7,122 nucleotides of DNA, taken from contig JAUWZG010000054.1 of the NCBI GenBank assembly GCA_030615425.1, positions 1 to 7,122 on the forward strand, written 5' to 3'. The translations under genes and the position numbers were made by a program. Within the stretch, counting starts at the first letter, position 1. Every line of letters begins with the position of its first letter. Below the pieces are notes generated by a model. The model saw nothing but the letters and a program-made list of their open reading frames with translations, was not told where the DNA came from and ran no database searches. Positions 6,324-7,122 of this stretch are shown one piece after another. The stretch is from Dehalococcoidia bacterium. GTDB lineage: Bacteria > Chloroflexota > Dehalococcoidia > Dehalococcoidales > BS750m-G39.

Positions 6324-7122
6324 CTACCTAAATAAGTCCTCAGCCTCTTCCTGTTCGTAGTGGGTCATTAGCGGCGGGGCTTCCTTATCCATGCCTGCCT
6401 TAAAGTGGAACAGCTCATCCACTAGGTCATACATCTCTCGGGTCAGGCTTCTCAAGGGTATATTCACCGGGCAAGCGCGCTCGCACTCACCGCAGTCGGT
6501 GCATCTTCCGGCCACATGGATATTTCTCATTATCTGGAAGATGAGGTTGTCCTGCCACCTTGGTACCGGCAATGCCCATTGTGGCTCGGTCTCCTCAACA
6601 AAGCACCGCTGGCAGAAGCAGGCGGGACAGACATTCCGGCAGGCATAGCACCGGATGCAGCGGCTGAGCTCATTCTCCCACGACTCCCACCTCTCTGCTG
6701 GGGATATTCCTTTCAGTCTTTCTATATTTTCCCCGCTGGCTGCCAGCTCAGGCGCCGGCGGTCTGGGCTCACCGAGAATGATGTCGTATTCCTGGGGGGT
6801 GGGTAGTTCACAGGCAAGGCAGTGGTCAAACAGGACTTGGTTGGTGGCAAAATCCTTTTTCTTGCCATCAACCTTTATGATTGCCTTATCACCTTCCCTG
6901 GTGATATCATCCAGCTCGTCCCTATCTTTACCTGTCAGCCGTTCTATCTTAGCCAGGTCAATAAGTCCGGGGCAGGGGATGGCCAGAATCACCACATCCT
7001 CCCTGACCACCTTGTTATCCTGTATCAGGCTGACGATGGAGCGGCTATCGCAGCCCTTAGCCACGATGCCTACCCGCCCCTTGAGCTCGGTCAGGAAGTT
7101 GGCTAGATTATTGACGATAAAG
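6324..7122 (-). CDS. FrhB-like/FlxC-type Fe-S protein, 5' end outside window
   Basis: The reading frame is open to the right edge. The GTG at 7064 is an internal valine, because 19 further codons (ending GRVGI) continue the domain to 7121. The 265 visible residues begin with GIVAKGCDSRS (18-28) and AIPCPGLID (47-55), like N-terminal signatures of F420-hydrogenase-beta-related (FrhB/FdhB) proteins. HCLACELP (100-107) follows. Next comes a very Cys-dense stretch with Cys155, 158, 161, 165, 168, 170 and 173, and a second ferredoxin motif at Cys207, 210, 213, 217. At least two [4Fe-4S] clusters are likely, and the surplus cysteines may bind more. The acidic tail ends DLFR. Its stop lies 2 bp before the AsrA-like ATG, so the three genes form one tight operon. 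By position and cluster content it corresponds best to FlxC, which I recall only in outline. Bound F420, FAD or neither cannot be told. The missing N-terminus may be sizeable. Confidence 0.8.
   Translation of the reverse strand, partial: FIVNNLANFLTELKGRVGIVAKGCDSRSIVSLIQDNKVVREDVVILAIPCPGLIDLAKIERLTGKDRDELDDITREGDKAIIKVDGKKKDFATNQVLFDHCLACELPTPQEYDIILGEPRPPAPELAASGENIERLKGISPAERWESWENELSRCIRCYACRNVCPACFCQRCFVEETEPQWALPVPRWQDNLIFQIMRNIHVAGRCTDCGECERACPVNIPLRSLTREMYDLVDELFHFKAGMDKEAPPLMTHYEQEEAEDLFR

Noticed and set aside
6324..7064. Treating the GTG at 7064 as the true start of the FlxC-like gene.
   Set aside because: The frame continues without a stop to the window edge and the upstream codons extend a conserved GIVAKGCDSR strand, so the gene is truncated by the window.

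Overview
The window looks like a piece of chromosome from a strictly anaerobic prokaryote. It is dominated by iron-sulfur flavoproteins of the heterodisulfide reductase (Hdr) and Flx/Asr/HydBG type. The flanking SurE and the Shine-Dalgarno-led, tightly packed genes fit a bacterium. An uncultured Chloroflexota/Dehalococcoidia-like lineage or another sulfur-cycling anaerobe is my guess, but the sequence alone does not settle the taxon. No rRNA, tRNA, CRISPR array, insertion sequence or phage gene is visible.

Layout. Positions 1-1551 hold two minus-strand genes: a SurE nucleotidase whose C-terminus is cut by the window edge, and an alpha/beta hydrolase. Both are probably unrelated to the redox genes. 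Positions 1552-1799 are a 248-bp divergent intergenic region. It carries a plausible minus-strand promoter for the hydrolase, a run of six G-tracts (G-quadruplex-like on the minus strand), and a 31-bp imperfect palindrome directly upstream of the hdrA ribosome-binding site. Positions 1800-4390 are a plus-strand pair: a full-length HdrA, and 20 bp later a short two-cluster Fe-S protein resembling the epoxyqueuosine reductase/reductive dehalogenase ferredoxin region. Positions 4415-7122 hold a convergent minus-strand operon of three tightly coupled genes, read from the right edge inwards. They are an Fe-S protein with FrhB-like features (5' end outside the window), a protein of the AsrA/HydB type, and an FAD/NAD(P)/[2Fe-2S] reductase of the AsrB/HydG type.

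How they may work together. The three minus-strand genes resemble the FlxCBA part of the Flx-Hdr complexes. In those, an NAD(P)H-linked flavoprotein passes electrons through ferredoxin-like subunits to HdrA, whose FAD performs flavin-based electron bifurcation. The unusual points are that HdrA is encoded on the opposite strand facing the Flx-like genes, that no HdrB, HdrC or MvhD/FlxD gene is in the window, and that a QueG/RdhA-like Fe-S protein follows HdrA instead. That HdrA and the Flx-like set form one complex is inferred from neighbourhood and known families; the sequence does not show it directly.
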